Source of the DNA: Bryobacterales bacterium
Lineage (GTDB): Bacteria > Acidobacteriota > Terriglobia > Bryobacterales > Bryobacteraceae
Assembly (NCBI GenBank): GCA_020854055.1
Contig: JADZGD010000018.1
Coordinates: 25,945 to 89,944, forward strand
Direction: 5' to 3'
DNA: 64,000 bases
Shown in pieces: positions 10,915 to 20,898 of this stretch. The number at the start of each line of letters is the position of its first letter. The stretch's first letter is position 1. A program made the position numbers and the translations under genes. The notes under the pieces are model-generated. The model was not told the origin of the DNA. It saw only the letters and a list, made by a program, of their open reading frames with translations, and searched no databases.

Positions 10915-11622
10915 TCAACGCAGATAAAACAGGCTCAGCCGCGGCAGCTTGGCGCGTTCCAGCAGCCGGCGTTCCAGAAACTGCTTTTCGAGCATTGCCA
11001 GTTGCTCCGCGGTCATCCGGCTGCGATAGGGACGAAGCTGTAAATCCAGCTCCCGCCGGTCGGCGAACCCATCCTCTTCCGATTGCCGCGTCCTGGCCAG
11101 TGCCGTCATCTTTTCCTCGATCGCCGTCAGGCGCTGCTCCAGTTCCTCCAACCGGGCGTAGTAACCGGATGCCCCGTCACGCAATCCGCCGAGCGCCGCC
11201 GCCGCCTCCATGTACCCGGCCTCCTGCAACGCCCGGATGTTCCGCCCCAGGTACGCCTCCAGTTCCTCCAGCGTGAATGGAGCCGCGGCCACCGCCGGCT
11301 CCTCCGAGCCGCCCACCCCGGCCGAGGCCATCGCTTGCGCCTCTGCCATTACTGCCTGGGCGCAGTAAGTCAGCGAGTTGATCGATTGTAGCTTGGAACG
11401 CTTACTCGCGCGCCATTTCTCAAACGCCTGGTCGATGCCGCGTAGTACCGCCTCCAGCGGCACACCGGCGTTCTTCCAGGCTTCGATCAGCGCCCAGTCT
11501 ACCGGCGACAGCAGGAATAATCCGCTGCCGCGAGCCTGCTGGAAATGCTCCTCCGTCTCGGTGAAGTAATTGAAGTAGTTGTGACCCCACTCTTCGTGGG
11601 AATCGGACGCGCCGGCGCTCAC
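10915..11622 (-). CDS. Uncharacterised conserved-looking protein linked to coaX
   Basis: Unknown function (235 aa, soluble). The first 90 residues look like a folded helical domain: an acidic start (HNYFNYFTETEEHFQQARG), then LLSPVDWALIEAWKNAGVPLEAVLRGIDQAFEKW and a basic patch RASKRSKLQSINSLTYCAQAV. This resembles the helical, possibly winged-helix or DnaD-like layout I would expect of a nucleic-acid-associated protein, but I cannot name a family. An Ala-rich linker (about 92-115) and a predicted coiled coil (about 150-180, ARLEELEQRLTAIEEKMTALA) follow. The start overlaps the coaX stop as ATGA, so it is translated with coaX. Confidence 0.7.
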   Translation of the reverse strand: MSAGASDSHEEWGHNYFNYFTETEEHFQQARGSGLFLLSPVDWALIEAWKNAGVPLEAVLRGIDQAFEKWRASKRSKLQSINSLTYCAQAVMAEAQAMASAGVGGSEEPAVAAAPFTLEELEAYLGRNIRALQEAGYMEAAAALGGLRDGASGYYARLEELEQRLTAIEEKMTALARTRQSEEDGFADRRELDLQLRPYRSRMTAEQLAMLEKQFLERRLLERAKLPRLSLFYLR

Positions 11623-12389
11623 TTCGGCTGGTTCCGTTCCCAGATGATGGAGAGTCCTTTCAGCGTCAGGTCTTCGTCCACATCCTTCAGATAGCGGGAG
11701 CCCTCCACGATCAACTGTGCCTGCCCTCCGGTGGCAACCGTGCGCGTGCCCGGCCCCATCTGTTCCATCAGCCGGCTCAAAATTCCGTCAATCATCCCGA
11801 TCGCGCCATAGTAAAGACCCGACTGCATGCTGCCCACCGTGTTGGTGCCGATCAGTTTCCCGGGCTTCCGGAAGTCCACCAGCGGTAACCGGGCCGTCTT
11901 GGCAAACAGTCCTTTCACCGAGATCCCAATCCCCGGACAGATCACTCCCCCCAGGTACTCGCCCGCGCCCGAGATGGCATCGAAGGTGATCGCCGTTCCC
12001 AAGTCAACCACAATGCATGGTCCGCCGTATAGTTGCAGGGCTGCAACGCCGTTCACGATCCGGTCGGCGCCCACTTCCACCGGATTGTCGTAGCGGATGG
12101 TCAGCCCGGTGTCGGTCTGCGAGTTGACAAACAGCGGCTTGCGATCGAAATAGCGTTGCGTCATCTCGGCCAGCGTTGAATCGAGCGGCGGCACCACGCT
12201 GGCGATCGCCACGCCCTGCACCCTGCCCAGCGCCAGCGACTCCAGTGAAAATAAAGTGCGCAGCAGAATACCCCACTCATCGGCCGTCTGGTCGTGAACC
12301 GTTCGCAACCGCCAGCGTTTGGCTAAGCGCCCGCCGTCGAACGCGCCGATGGTAATGTTCGTATTTCCCGCATCCAACGCTAGCAGCAT
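11619..12389 (-). CDS. coaX: Type III pantothenate kinase
   Basis: Catalyses the first step of coenzyme A synthesis, ATP-dependent phosphorylation of pantothenate (256 aa). It belongs to the ASKHA fold: phosphate-1 loop LALDAGNTNITIG at the N-terminus, the pantothenate/dimer motif NPVEVGADRIVNGVAA around residue 100, and IVVDLGTAITFDAI plus the GGVICPGI loop. The conserved C-terminal VATGGQAQLI is present. It overlaps birA by 10 bases upstream and the next gene by 4 downstream, in the order valS-nadC-birA-coaX. Confidence 0.95.
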   Translation of the reverse strand: MLLALDAGNTNITIGAFDGGRLAKRWRLRTVHDQTADEWGILLRTLFSLESLALGRVQGVAIASVVPPLDSTLAEMTQRYFDRKPLFVNSQTDTGLTIRYDNPVEVGADRIVNGVAALQLYGGPCIVVDLGTAITFDAISGAGEYLGGVICPGIGISVKGLFAKTARLPLVDFRKPGKLIGTNTVGSMQSGLYYGAIGMIDGILSRLMEQMGPGTRTVATGGQAQLIVEGSRYLKDVDEDLTLKGLSIIWERNQPK

Positions 12390-13126
12390 GGGCGAACTCC
12401 TCCCGCCAGAATCAACTGCCGCTCGCCGTCCGCGCGCCGCACATAAAGAAAACCCGAGTCGTCCAGTCCGTCCGTCACGCCGCTAATCGCTCCCCCGGTC
12501 TGCTCCACCACCACCGCCCGCCCGAAGACGTAGGAAGACGCCCTCCGGAATCGTTCGATAATGGCGCCTTTACCCTCTCGCTCCCATCGTTCGGTCTCAA
12601 TGTCGATCGCATCCAAAATCCGTGCCAGCAACGCTTCGTGTGAATGTTCCCGCCCGCTGGCCATGCGGATCGAAGTGGCGATCGGCTCCAGTTGCTCCGG
12701 CAGGCTGCGATGATTCACGTTAATGCCGATGCCCGCTACCACCGCGTCCCCATGCAGTTCGGTCAGGATACCGCCGCACTTGCGCTCGCCAATGAGCACA
12801 TCGTTGGGCCAGCGCAGGTCACACCGTACGCCGCATTCATCCTCAATCGCCGCGGCCGTAGCCACGCCCAGCGCCAGCGTTATCACTGGAATCTCGGCTG
12901 CGGCAACCGGCAGCCGCAGCACAATCGAAAAATAAAGTCCGGCATCCTGTTCGGAATGCCAGCGCCGCCCGAAGCGCCCGTGTCCGGCGGTCTGTTTGTC
13001 TGCCCCCGCTACCGTGCCGGTCGGGCATCCGGCCGCCGCCAGTCTCACCGCTTCATACATCGTCGAATCCACCGATTGAAACCAGTGAAGATTGCGTCCG
13101 GTAATCTTGCGCGGATCGAACGGCAT
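12380..13126 (-). CDS. birA: Biotin--[acetyl-CoA-carboxylase] ligase (no HTH domain)
   Basis: Attaches biotin to the carrier protein of acetyl-CoA carboxylase (248 aa). Catalytic core motifs: DSTMYEA, the biotinyl-AMP loop TAGHGRFGRRWHSEQDAGLYFS (GRGRxGRxW-type), LRWPNDVLIGERKCGGILTE and GIGINVN. A short C-terminal SH3-like domain follows. There is no N-terminal helix-turn-helix, so this is a group I enzyme without repressor function. The start [14 protein letters not shown] shares one base with the nadC stop; a longer frame to 13345 runs inside nadC. Confidence 0.94.
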   Translation of the reverse strand: MPFDPRKITGRNLHWFQSVDSTMYEAVRLAAAGCPTGTVAGADKQTAGHGRFGRRWHSEQDAGLYFSIVLRLPVAAAEIPVITLALGVATAAAIEDECGVRCDLRWPNDVLIGERKCGGILTELHGDAVVAGIGINVNHRSLPEQLEPIATSIRMASGREHSHEALLARILDAIDIETERWEREGKGAIIERFRRASSYVFGRAVVVEQTGGAISGVTDGLDDSGFLYVRRADGERQLILAGGVRPCC

Positions 13127-13965
13127 CACAGTAGGTTGATACGGAAATTCAGGTTCACCGCCGGCGCCGAATGGGTGATCGCTCCCACCGAAATGTAGTC
13201 TGCGCCCGTCGCCGCATACTCGCGAATCGTGTCCAGGGTAATCCCTCCGGATAGCTCCACCATGGTCCGTCCGCCGATGAATCCCATCCATTCGGTCGCT
13301 TGCAGCGGCGTCAGGTTGTCCAGCAGCAGGTGGTCGGCGCCGCACTCCAACGCCTCCGCCAGTTCCTCGTGGGTCCGCACCTCGATCTCCACCGGCAGCC
13401 CGCTCTTCTGCGCCGCCCCGATCGCCTGCCGCACGCCACCGGCCGCAACAATGTGGTTGTTCTTGATCAGGATAGCGTCAAACAATCCGATCCGGTGGTT
13501 TTCCGCGCCTCCGGCCGCCGCCGCCATCTTTTCCAGCCGCCTCAGACCCGGAGTCGTCTTGCGGGTATCCAGCAGGCGTGCCTTAGTGCCGGCCAGTTCG
13601 TCCACGTACCGCCTGCTCAAGGTGGCGATCCCGCTCAGCCGCTGCAGGAAGTTCAACGCCGTGCGCTCGCACTCCAATAGCATCCGCGCCGTGCCCCGGA
13701 CGTAGGCCACGGCCTGGCCCGTCACCACCGGGCTGCCGCTGTTAACCTCCAGCCGCAACTCGGCCGCGCCGCCGCGCATGCCAAAGATCAGCGGCAGCAA
13801 CTCCACGCCGGCAACCACCATCTTCTGCCGTGCGACGAAGAGCCCCTCCGCCATCCGGTCGGCCGGAACGCAGCTATTGGAAGTGACGTCCCCGCTCCCG
13901 ATGTCTTCTTCCAACGCCCGGCGTACCGCATCGATCACCTCGGGATGTTCGGTGTCGAAATTCAT
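13126..13965 (-). CDS. nadC: Nicotinate-nucleotide pyrophosphorylase (quinolinate phosphoribosyltransferase)
   Basis: De novo NAD synthesis enzyme that converts quinolinate and PRPP to nicotinate mononucleotide with loss of CO2 (279 aa). Family motifs: EDIGSGDVT near the N-terminus, [16 protein letters not shown], the substrate-binding [31 protein letters not shown] and the C-terminal [25 protein letters not shown] barrel end. The usual Gly-rich text before NHR is slightly altered ([11 protein letters not shown]). The 4-base overlap with valS and 1-base overlap with birA indicate one transcript. nadA and nadB are not in the window. Confidence 0.95.
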   Translation of the reverse strand: MNFDTEHPEVIDAVRRALEEDIGSGDVTSNSCVPADRMAEGLFVARQKMVVAGVELLPLIFGMRGGAAELRLEVNSGSPVVTGQAVAYVRGTARMLLECERTALNFLQRLSGIATLSRRYVDELAGTKARLLDTRKTTPGLRRLEKMAAAAGGAENHRIGLFDAILIKNNHIVAAGGVRQAIGAAQKSGLPVEIEVRTHEELAEALECGADHLLLDNLTPLQATEWMGFIGGRTMVELSGGITLDTIREYAATGADYISVGAITHSAPAVNLNFRINLL

Positions 13966-16634
13966 TTCAATCCTTCAAGGGCCTCGCGCGTCTTGGCAGA
14001 TTGAGCCGCGTACTCGGCCAGCTTCTCGCGAATCGAAGCCACCACCTGCTCAGGCGCCCGCGCCACGAACACTTCGTTGTCCAACTGCCGCCGCGAGTTG
14101 GCTATCAACTTCTCCAGTTGCTCCACTTCTTTCGCCAGCCTCCCGGACAGCCCCTCGATCTGAGCCTCGGGAATCTTCAGAATCAGGTCGAACTCCGTGG
14201 TCGATCGCCGCAATCCGGCCATTCGTGGCGCCGTGCCTTCATGCAGTTCCACCTCTAAATTCCCCAACTTCTCGATGGCGTTCATCTGATCCCGCGCCAC
14301 CTCGATCGCCGTTTCGTGCGCGTAAAGCGCCGCATCGAGCCGCTGCTTCTGGTCCAGCTTCAAATCGGCGCGCATCGCCCGGGCTGCCGTAATAATTTCC
14401 TGCAGCACACCCATCTGCCGCTCGCTGCGATTAAAGGAAGCCGCCTGGTTATACCGCGGATAGCGCACCAGCGAAATCGAAGGCGGCAGATCCTGCCGCT
14501 CCCCCTTCAGCCGCTGCCACAGTTCCTCGGTCAAAAACGGCATCACCGGGTGCAGAAGCCGGAGTACGGCCTCAAACACGGTCAGCATATTGCGCCAGTC
14601 CGCATTCATCCCGGAAGCTTCCCGGAAGCGTAGCTTCTTCAGCTCCACGTACCAGTCGCAGAATTCGTGCCAAACGAAGCGCCACAGCGTCTGCGCCGCG
14701 TCATGGTAGCGGTAGTTCTCCACCGCCCGGTTCACTTCATCGGCCGCGCGGTTTAGCCGGCTGAAGATCCACCGGTCCTCGAGTGCCACTTCCAGGCTGG
14801 CGCTGCCCGGCTCAGGCAGCGGAAGTTCTTCACCCCCTTCTGCCATCCACGGCTGCACCCCGCTCCGCTCCATGTTCAGAAAAATAAAGCGGGCCGCGTT
14901 CCACACCTTGTTGGCAAAAGCGCGCGAACTCTCCATCCGGCTTTCGCTCAATACAATATCGGTGCCCGGCGCCGCGCCCAACAGTAGCGACATGCGGATG
15001 GCATCGGTGCCGTAGCGGTTGGTAATCTCCAGCGGATCGACCGTGTTGCCCTTGGTCTTGGACATCTTTTGCCGCTCGGCATCCCGCACCAGCCCGTGGA
15101 TGTACACCTGGCGGAACGGAATGTCACCCGTGCATTCCAGGCCCATCATGATCATCCGTGCCACCCAGAAAAACAGGATGTCGAACCCGGTAATCAAAAG
15201 CGAGGTCGGATAATAAGCCGCCAGATCCCGGGTCTGTTCCGGCCAGCCCAGCGTCGAAAACGGCCACAGCGCGGAACTGAACCAGGTGTCCAGCACGTCG
15301 GTGTCCTGCTCCAGGCGCGCCGATCCGCAATGGGCGCACGCCGTGGGGGCCTCCACCGCCACGTTTACCTTGGCGCAATCGCCGCAGTGCCAGGCCGGGA
15401 TCCGGTGGCCCCACCACAACTGCCGCGATACGCACCAGTCGCGGATGTTATGCATCCACTCGTAATACGTCTTCACCCAGTTCTCCGGAATGAACTGGAT
15501 GCGCCCCTGCTCCACCGCCTTGATGGCCGGCTCGGCCAGCGGCTTCATTTTTGCGAACCACTGGATCGAAACCAGCGGCTCCACCACGGCTTTACAGCGC
15601 TGGCATTTGCCGATGGCAAGCTGGTGCGTCTCCACCTTCACCAGCAGGCCTTGCGCCTGGAGGTCTTCAACAACTTTGCGCCGCGCCTCGAAGCGGTCCA
15701 ACCCCTGGTAGACACCGGCCGCCACCGTCATCCTGCCGTCTTCGCCAATCACCCGGATGTGCGGTAAATCGTGCCGCCTGCCTGCCTCAAAATCGTTCGG
15801 GTCATGCGCCGGAGTCACCTTCACCACGCCGGTGCCGAACTTGGGGTCCGCCAGTTCATCCAGAATGATCGGGATGTCGCGTCCCATGAGTGGCAGCTTC
15901 ACCGTCCTGCCATGCAGCGCCCGGTAGCGATCGTCGCGCGGGTTGATCGCCACCGCCGTATCACCCAGCATAGTCTCGGGGCGCGTCGTCGCCACCACCA
16001 CCGAACCGCCGCCGCCATTCACCGGGTAGCGGATGTGCCACAGGCTCCCCTCGGTCTCCTCGTGCTGCACTTCCAGGTCGGAAAGCGCCGTGTGGCACCG
16101 CGGGCACCAGTTCACCATGTATTCGCCGCGGTAGATCAGACCCTTGTCGTACAGCCTCACGAAAACTTCGCGCACCGCCCGCGACAACCCCGGGTCCAGC
16201 GTGAAACGCTCCCGGCTCCAGTCGCAGCTGGCCCCCAGGCGGATCATCTGCTGCTTGATGGTGCCGCCATACTGCTCCTTCCACTGCCACACGCGCCGCT
16301 CGAACTCCTCGCGCCCCAGCGTCCTCCGGTCCAGGCCCTGCTTGGCGAGTTCACGCTCCACCACCATCTGCGTGGCAATGCCTGCGTGGTCCGTGCCCGG
16401 AAGCCACAGCGTGTTGTCGCCCATCATGCGGTGCCACCGCACCGTCAGATCGATTTCGGTGTGCTCCAGCATGTGGCCGATGTGCAGGACGCCGGTGACG
16501 TTGGGAGGGGGGATTACCAGTGAGAAAACGCGGCCGGGTTTGTTCGGATCCGCATGGTAGATGCCGCTAGTGATCCACCATTCGGCCCACCGCGGCTCAA
16601 AGAGCTGCGGTTCATAGACTTTTTCGATTTGCAT
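13962..16634 (-). CDS. valS: Valine--tRNA ligase
   Basis: Charges tRNA-Val (890 aa, usual length). The HIGH signature is in [15 protein letters not shown] (about residue 42-56) and the KMSKS equivalent is [15 protein letters not shown], a Thr variant that is common in this enzyme. Editing-domain text ([17 protein letters not shown]), the zinc-type cysteine pair WHCGDCAK with CAHCGSA, and a C-terminal coiled coil ([28 protein letters not shown]) are all recognisable. The last gene-end overlaps nadC by four bases. Confidence 0.97.
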   Translation of the reverse strand: MQIEKVYEPQLFEPRWAEWWITSGIYHADPNKPGRVFSLVIPPPNVTGVLHIGHMLEHTEIDLTVRWHRMMGDNTLWLPGTDHAGIATQMVVERELAKQGLDRRTLGREEFERRVWQWKEQYGGTIKQQMIRLGASCDWSRERFTLDPGLSRAVREVFVRLYDKGLIYRGEYMVNWCPRCHTALSDLEVQHEETEGSLWHIRYPVNGGGGSVVVATTRPETMLGDTAVAINPRDDRYRALHGRTVKLPLMGRDIPIILDELADPKFGTGVVKVTPAHDPNDFEAGRRHDLPHIRVIGEDGRMTVAAGVYQGLDRFEARRKVVEDLQAQGLLVKVETHQLAIGKCQRCKAVVEPLVSIQWFAKMKPLAEPAIKAVEQGRIQFIPENWVKTYYEWMHNIRDWCVSRQLWWGHRIPAWHCGDCAKVNVAVEAPTACAHCGSARLEQDTDVLDTWFSSALWPFSTLGWPEQTRDLAAYYPTSLLITGFDILFFWVARMIMMGLECTGDIPFRQVYIHGLVRDAERQKMSKTKGNTVDPLEITNRYGTDAIRMSLLLGAAPGTDIVLSESRMESSRAFANKVWNAARFIFLNMERSGVQPWMAEGGEELPLPEPGSASLEVALEDRWIFSRLNRAADEVNRAVENYRYHDAAQTLWRFVWHEFCDWYVELKKLRFREASGMNADWRNMLTVFEAVLRLLHPVMPFLTEELWQRLKGERQDLPPSISLVRYPRYNQAASFNRSERQMGVLQEIITAARAMRADLKLDQKQRLDAALYAHETAIEVARDQMNAIEKLGNLEVELHEGTAPRMAGLRRSTTEFDLILKIPEAQIEGLSGRLAKEVEQLEKLIANSRRQLDNEVFVARAPEQVVASIREKLAEYAAQSAKTREALEGLK

Positions 16635-16670
16635 CCGGGAATCATCATTTTAACACCCGCCATCGGGTGC

Positions 16671-17297
16671 TCACTTCATCGCCAGAAACCGGTCGATGAG
16701 CCTGGAGAAATCCTCCAGCGAAATGGCGCCCGGAATCAACAGGCCGTCCACCCCCTCCGGCGTCGTCCGCCCCAGGATAAACGAAGGTGTCCCCCGGATC
16801 CTGGAACGTAGCGCCTTTTCGGCCTCGGTTTTTACCGCCTGCTCGTACTTGCGCGAATTCAGGCACGACGTGAACGCGCTTGGTTCAACGGAAGCGCTCC
16901 GCGCCAGTCCTTCCAGTCCCGCCCGGTTGAGCTTGTCCGGATTGGCCGCCACCACGTCCCGCATCTGCCAGTAGAGATTCTGGTCACCCGCACACCGCAC
17001 CGCCTCGGCCGCCTGAACCGCGTTGCCATGGAACCCTAGCGGCAGGTCGTGCTGGGTGAAGCGTACCTTCCCCGTATCGATGTACTTCCTCTTCAGCAGC
17101 GGAAAGGTCGCCGTATGGAACTGGCGGCAGTACGGACACTGGAAATCAGTGAACTCCACCAGAGTCACCGGCGCTGCCGCCGAGCCCAATATCGGAGCGC
17201 CGTCCGCCACCCGCATCCGCGCCGGCGGCAATTCCACTTTCTGCGGCTCTTGTGCAAAGCCGCACACCGCCAGTATCACCAGTAAACCGCGCCACAT
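16671..17297 (-). CDS. Secreted DsbA-family thiol oxidoreductase
   Basis: Predicted periplasmic disulfide oxidoreductase (208 aa). A short signal peptide (MWRGLLVILAVCGFAQ) is followed by a thioredoxin-fold domain with the active site CPYC in FTDFQCPYCRQFH. A helical insertion then precedes the cis-Pro loop RGTPSFILG. A second cysteine pair (RCAGDQN and SCLNSR) is present in the helical domain. This layout matches the DsbA/Com1/ScsC-like family rather than classical DsbA. It sits just upstream of valS, 36 bases away, but the functional link is unclear. Confidence 0.85.
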   Translation of the reverse strand: MWRGLLVILAVCGFAQEPQKVELPPARMRVADGAPILGSAAAPVTLVEFTDFQCPYCRQFHTATFPLLKRKYIDTGKVRFTQHDLPLGFHGNAVQAAEAVRCAGDQNLYWQMRDVVAANPDKLNRAGLEGLARSASVEPSAFTSCLNSRKYEQAVKTEAEKALRSRIRGTPSFILGRTTPEGVDGLLIPGAISLEDFSRLIDRFLAMK

Positions 17298-17329
17298 TCA
17301 TCCATCATACCGGGCCGTGCCGCCGCCTC

Positions 17330-18796
17330 TCAGAAACAGAGCAGCAAGTTCCAGATGTAGAGATACGCCAGCCTCTCGCTCGCTTCCCACTGCGATCGAA
17401 TTATCTCCATGTCGCCTAATACGGGCGGCATCCGTGCCAACTTCTCCTCAAACGGATAGCAGACGCCCGGGCGCGGGTGGGGTGCGGTCATCCAACCTGG
17501 TATTCCGGCCGTTGCCGCCGGCGCTGCCGCCTGCCCGTTGCCCGAGGGTGATGACGCACCGCGGTAGACGCCGTACTCCAGCGTGGCGTCAGTCATCGCC
17601 CGCAAGTTCTCAATCGTCGCGTCGCTCTGCATGATGGCGCTGGCATCCATCAGGTACCCACCCTCGGCGCCGATCGTCTCAATCAGCCACCGGCATCGCG
17701 CCTTCACCTCCTCCGGCGTACCGAAGGCCATCAGCGTATTGGGAACCCCGCCGCTCAGGCAGAACTTCGCCCCCAGCACCCGGTGCGCCTCTAGTGGATC
17801 GCCGCGGTCGATATGGTAAATCAGGCTTCCGGCCGGTTGCTTCGCAAATGTTTCCAGATGCGCGTCCCACTTACCCTCGGCATACATCAGCACTTGATTG
17901 CCCTGTGCCCACAGCGCGTCGAAAATCGGCTTCAGCGTCGGCCAGTAGATCGTGTGGAAGTGTTGCTTGGAGATAAAGGGCGTCGAGCCCCGGTGCATCC
18001 AAATGGGAATCGGAACCAGCTTTTGCGGGTCAGCGCCGGTCAAGGCGTAATACCCCAGGTGAGGCATCAGCGCCTGGCACGCTGCCAGCACCTTGTCGGG
18101 AATCTCCATCAGGTCGAACGCGAGCCCCAGATAACCTCGCAACTTGTCCGCCAGCATGTCTAGCGGCGCCCTCAACATGCCGCAAATTGACGGCGGCGTC
18201 CCGCACTCCCGCCGCATCCGCTCGATTTGCGGGCCGAATGCTGAAAAGTAGCTCTGCATCGCCATCCCGCCCTTCACAAAGGAGAGATTGTTGCGATAGG
18301 AAGTTGCCGTTCCTTTGGCGCTGACCTCGGCTGTCACTCGCGGCAGCCATGTCTCGTATAGAAACCGCGTGGGGTCGGCGATGAACTCGTCGTACTCCTC
18401 GCGCTTCATGAACGCCGCATCTTCGGCCGGCTCCCGGTACTGGAATCCCACATCGGGTTCCACGTGGATGCCTGGCACGCCGAAGTAACGAAGCCCGATC
18501 GCCTCGGTCAACCCGGTCCATACGAACACCATGTTGGGAACCACCGCATCCCACTCGAAGTCGCGGCAGCAGCGGATTACGGCCTCGAATGCATTGTTAT
18601 AGTCGTGCGTCACTTCCTGGCAACTATAGCCCGCATAGCGCGCCGTCACTTCCGCGGTGAACGGGCGCAGTGGAACGCGGTCCGGCATTCGGTTCCGCAT
18701 CGCGCTGACGTAACGGTCCAGGCGCTCGGCGTACAGTTGCTCCCGATGAACGGAGACATCCGGCTCGGTCGTCATAGTAAAGAGAGAGTAACACAT
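17330..18796 (-). CDS. URO-D-superfamily protein, probable methyltransferase-type rather than HemE
   Basis: Member of the uroporphyrinogen decarboxylase fold (488 aa), a superfamily that also includes cobalamin-dependent methyltransferases. It is much longer than HemE (about 350 aa). Recognisable barrel elements are RMPDRVPLRPF at the N-terminus, DFEWDAVVPNMVF, and the late HIDRGDPLEAHRVLGAKFCLSGGVPNTLMAFGTPEEVKARC and EGGYLMDASAIM. The C-terminus is Pro/Ala-rich then aromatic. The ATG at 18796 has a GGAG at ideal spacing; the later ATG at 18775 (MTTEPDVSV) lacks one and is the alternative. No heme or cobalamin gene is adjacent. Confidence 0.75.
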   Translation of the reverse strand: MCYSLFTMTTEPDVSVHREQLYAERLDRYVSAMRNRMPDRVPLRPFTAEVTARYAGYSCQEVTHDYNNAFEAVIRCCRDFEWDAVVPNMVFVWTGLTEAIGLRYFGVPGIHVEPDVGFQYREPAEDAAFMKREEYDEFIADPTRFLYETWLPRVTAEVSAKGTATSYRNNLSFVKGGMAMQSYFSAFGPQIERMRRECGTPPSICGMLRAPLDMLADKLRGYLGLAFDLMEIPDKVLAACQALMPHLGYYALTGADPQKLVPIPIWMHRGSTPFISKQHFHTIYWPTLKPIFDALWAQGNQVLMYAEGKWDAHLETFAKQPAGSLIYHIDRGDPLEAHRVLGAKFCLSGGVPNTLMAFGTPEEVKARCRWLIETIGAEGGYLMDASAIMQSDATIENLRAMTDATLEYGVYRGASSPSGNGQAAAPAATAGIPGWMTAPHPRPGVCYPFEEKLARMPPVLGDMEIIRSQWEASERLAYLYIWNLLLCF

Positions 18797-18884
18797 GCGA
18801 ATCTCCGTCAAGGTCCGCCCGAGCTCAAGTTTAGAAGCCGCTCCAACATCGCCGCGGTACAATCGGATAACGCTGCACCATCCA

Positions 18885-18899
18885 CCGGACAGGGTCCGG
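18885..18899. repeat. Inverted repeat in the divergent region before the histidine kinase
   Basis: CCGGAC, AGG, GTCCGG: a perfect 6-bp inverted repeat with a 3-base loop, 14 bases before the kinase start codon. It could be a leader hairpin or a regulator site. TACAAT at 18858-18863 is a possible -10 without a clear -35. Confidence 0.3.
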
Positions 18900-18912
18900 A
18901 GAGTCTGAACGC

Positions 18913-20898
18913 ATGCCGGTATTCAACACGCTCTATTTGGAACCAAGCCCAATGGTTCGCGCTCCGCAAGCCGAAGCGCTGCGTGCATCCGGCGCCGCTG
19001 TCACCGAACTGGACGATGTGGCATCGCTTCCGGCCGAACTCCAACGTCTCCGGCCCGATCTGCTGCTGGTGGGTTCCACCGTCTCACCCGCCGCTCTCCA
19101 GAAGGCCTGTGACGGTTGTAATTCCCTGCCGCCGCTGGTCTGTCTGGCCGGTCCCCAAGCCGACTACCACCTCCTGGCCGGCCTCCGCCCTGCGGCCATC
19201 CTCGCTCAATCGGCCGGTTGGCCCGCCACCGTAGGTGCCGTTCAAGCCATTCTGCAGGGCATCTCCGGCCGCCCGGCGCCCGTCAGCGAGTCCCCCGTTG
19301 GCATCCGCGACAATGCGCTCAACGCGCTCTGGGAGAGCGAAAAGCGCTATCGCGGCATTGTCGAGAATGCCGCCGAGGGTATCTGGTCTCTTGACTGCGG
19401 CCGCGTGACTACCTATGTCAACACCCGCATGGCGGAACTGCTCGGCTTTCAGCCCAGCGAAGTCGTCGGCCATCGCGCCAGCGAGTTTATCTTTCCGGAA
19501 GACCGCCAGCGCGCGCGGGAGAAGTTTACCACCTGCCTTGCCGGCGAGCCGGTGCGCTTCGACTTCCGCCTGCGGCGCCGCGACCAGGGCGAACTGTTCG
19601 TCACCATCGCCGCCAGTCCGGTCTTCAACCAGGCAGGCCAGGTCACCGGCGTCGTCGGCCTGCTCACCGACGTCACCACCCGCGAACTCATCGAGAGCCA
19701 ACTCCAGACTCTCCTCCAGGAGCAGGAAGCCGAGCGGGTTTTCCTTCAAACCCTGCTCGACAACCTTCCGGTCGCCGTCGCCGTCCTCGACGCCCGGAAT
19801 TTCCACTACCGTTTCCTCAATGCCGCCATGCGGCGCAGCTTTTTTCACGGTCCCAAACCGGTCGCCAAACAGCCCGAAGACGTCCATCCGCAACTCGGGC
19901 AGGGCCTGCTGGAGTCCTGCCGCCAGGTGATCGCTTCCGGCGAGCCGCTCCGGCTACGCGAATTCGAGCCGGCCACCGAACCCGGTGAAGAGAGAACCTT
20001 CTGGGATGCCGATTACCTTCCTGTCTGCGACGAAAGCGGCAAGGTCACCGCCATCATCTTGATCACCCGCGAAGTTACCGCCAGCGTCCGTAACCGGCGG
20101 CGGGAAGAGGAAATGCGCGCCGAAGCCGAAGAGCGCGCCCGCGACGCCGAACGCGGCCGCGAGGCGCTCGAACAGGAAGTGGCGCGCCGCTTGAGTCTCG
20201 AAGACCAGTTACGCCGCTCCAACCAGGACTTGCTTCAGTTCGCCTACGTAATCTCGCACGACCTCCAGGAGCCGATGCGCAACGTGGCCTCGTTCTCCCG
20301 CCTGCTGGTTCAGCGCTACAAGAGCAGCTTCGATGCGCTGGGTGAAGAGTTTCTCGGCCATATCATGGCGTCCGCCGACCGCATGCGCCAGATGATTGAC
20401 GACCTGCTCGTCTATTCCCGCGTGGCCCATGACTCTTCTTCCCATTTCGATACCGTCCCCATGAATCGCGTCGTGGCCGAGGCCATGGCCAATCTGGAAC
20501 GAAGCATCACCGAAAATCAGGCCACCATCATCTGCAACGACCTTCCCGAAGTCTCCGGCGAGTTCGGACGCCTGGCGCAGCTGTTTCAGAACCTGATCGG
20601 CAACGCCATCAAGTACCGCTCCGCCGAGCCGCCGCTGGTGAAGATCTCCGCCCGCCTCGAGGATCGCAAGTGGCTCTTTTCAATCTCCGATAACGGCGTG
20701 GGTATCGAGCCCCGCTACGCCGAGCAGATCTTCGGCGTCTTCCGCCGCCTTCACGGGCGCGAGTACCCGGGAACCGGTATCGGCCTCGCCATCGCCCGCC
20801 AGATCGTCGAACGCCACGGAGGCCGCATCTGGGTGGAATCGGATGGCGCAAACGGCTCCACGTTCCATTTCACGCTCCAGCCCTGCCGCGGGAGTTAA
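18913..20898 (+). CDS. Soluble PAS-containing sensor histidine kinase
   Basis: Cytoplasmic-looking histidine kinase (661 aa) with no transmembrane segment. Domains in order: a receiver-like N-terminal region (about 1-115) lacking a clear acidic triad; PAS at about 143-262 (SEKRYRGIVENAAEGIW to VVGLLTDVT); a second PAS at about 275-390; a short coiled coil; dimerisation/phosphoacceptor region with His449 in ISHDLQEPMRNV, the phytochrome-type H-box; and an ATPase domain with QNLIGNAIKY, SDNGVGI and GTGIGLAI. No response regulator gene adjoins, so its partner is unknown. The stop overlaps the convergent MFS gene by four bases. Confidence 0.9.
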   Translation: MPVFNTLYLEPSPMVRAPQAEALRASGAAVTELDDVASLPAELQRLRPDLLLVGSTVSPAALQKACDGCNSLPPLVCLAGPQADYHLLAGLRPAAILAQSAGWPATVGAVQAILQGISGRPAPVSESPVGIRDNALNALWESEKRYRGIVENAAEGIWSLDCGRVTTYVNTRMAELLGFQPSEVVGHRASEFIFPEDRQRAREKFTTCLAGEPVRFDFRLRRRDQGELFVTIAASPVFNQAGQVTGVVGLLTDVTTRELIESQLQTLLQEQEAERVFLQTLLDNLPVAVAVLDARNFHYRFLNAAMRRSFFHGPKPVAKQPEDVHPQLGQGLLESCRQVIASGEPLRLREFEPATEPGEERTFWDADYLPVCDESGKVTAIILITREVTASVRNRRREEEMRAEAEERARDAERGREALEQEVARRLSLEDQLRRSNQDLLQFAYVISHDLQEPMRNVASFSRLLVQRYKSSFDALGEEFLGHIMASADRMRQMIDDLLVYSRVAHDSSSHFDTVPMNRVVAEAMANLERSITENQATIICNDLPEVSGEFGRLAQLFQNLIGNAIKYRSAEPPLVKISARLEDRKWLFSISDNGVGIEPRYAEQIFGVFRRLHGREYPGTGIGLAIARQIVERHGGRIWVESDGANGSTFHFTLQPCRGS

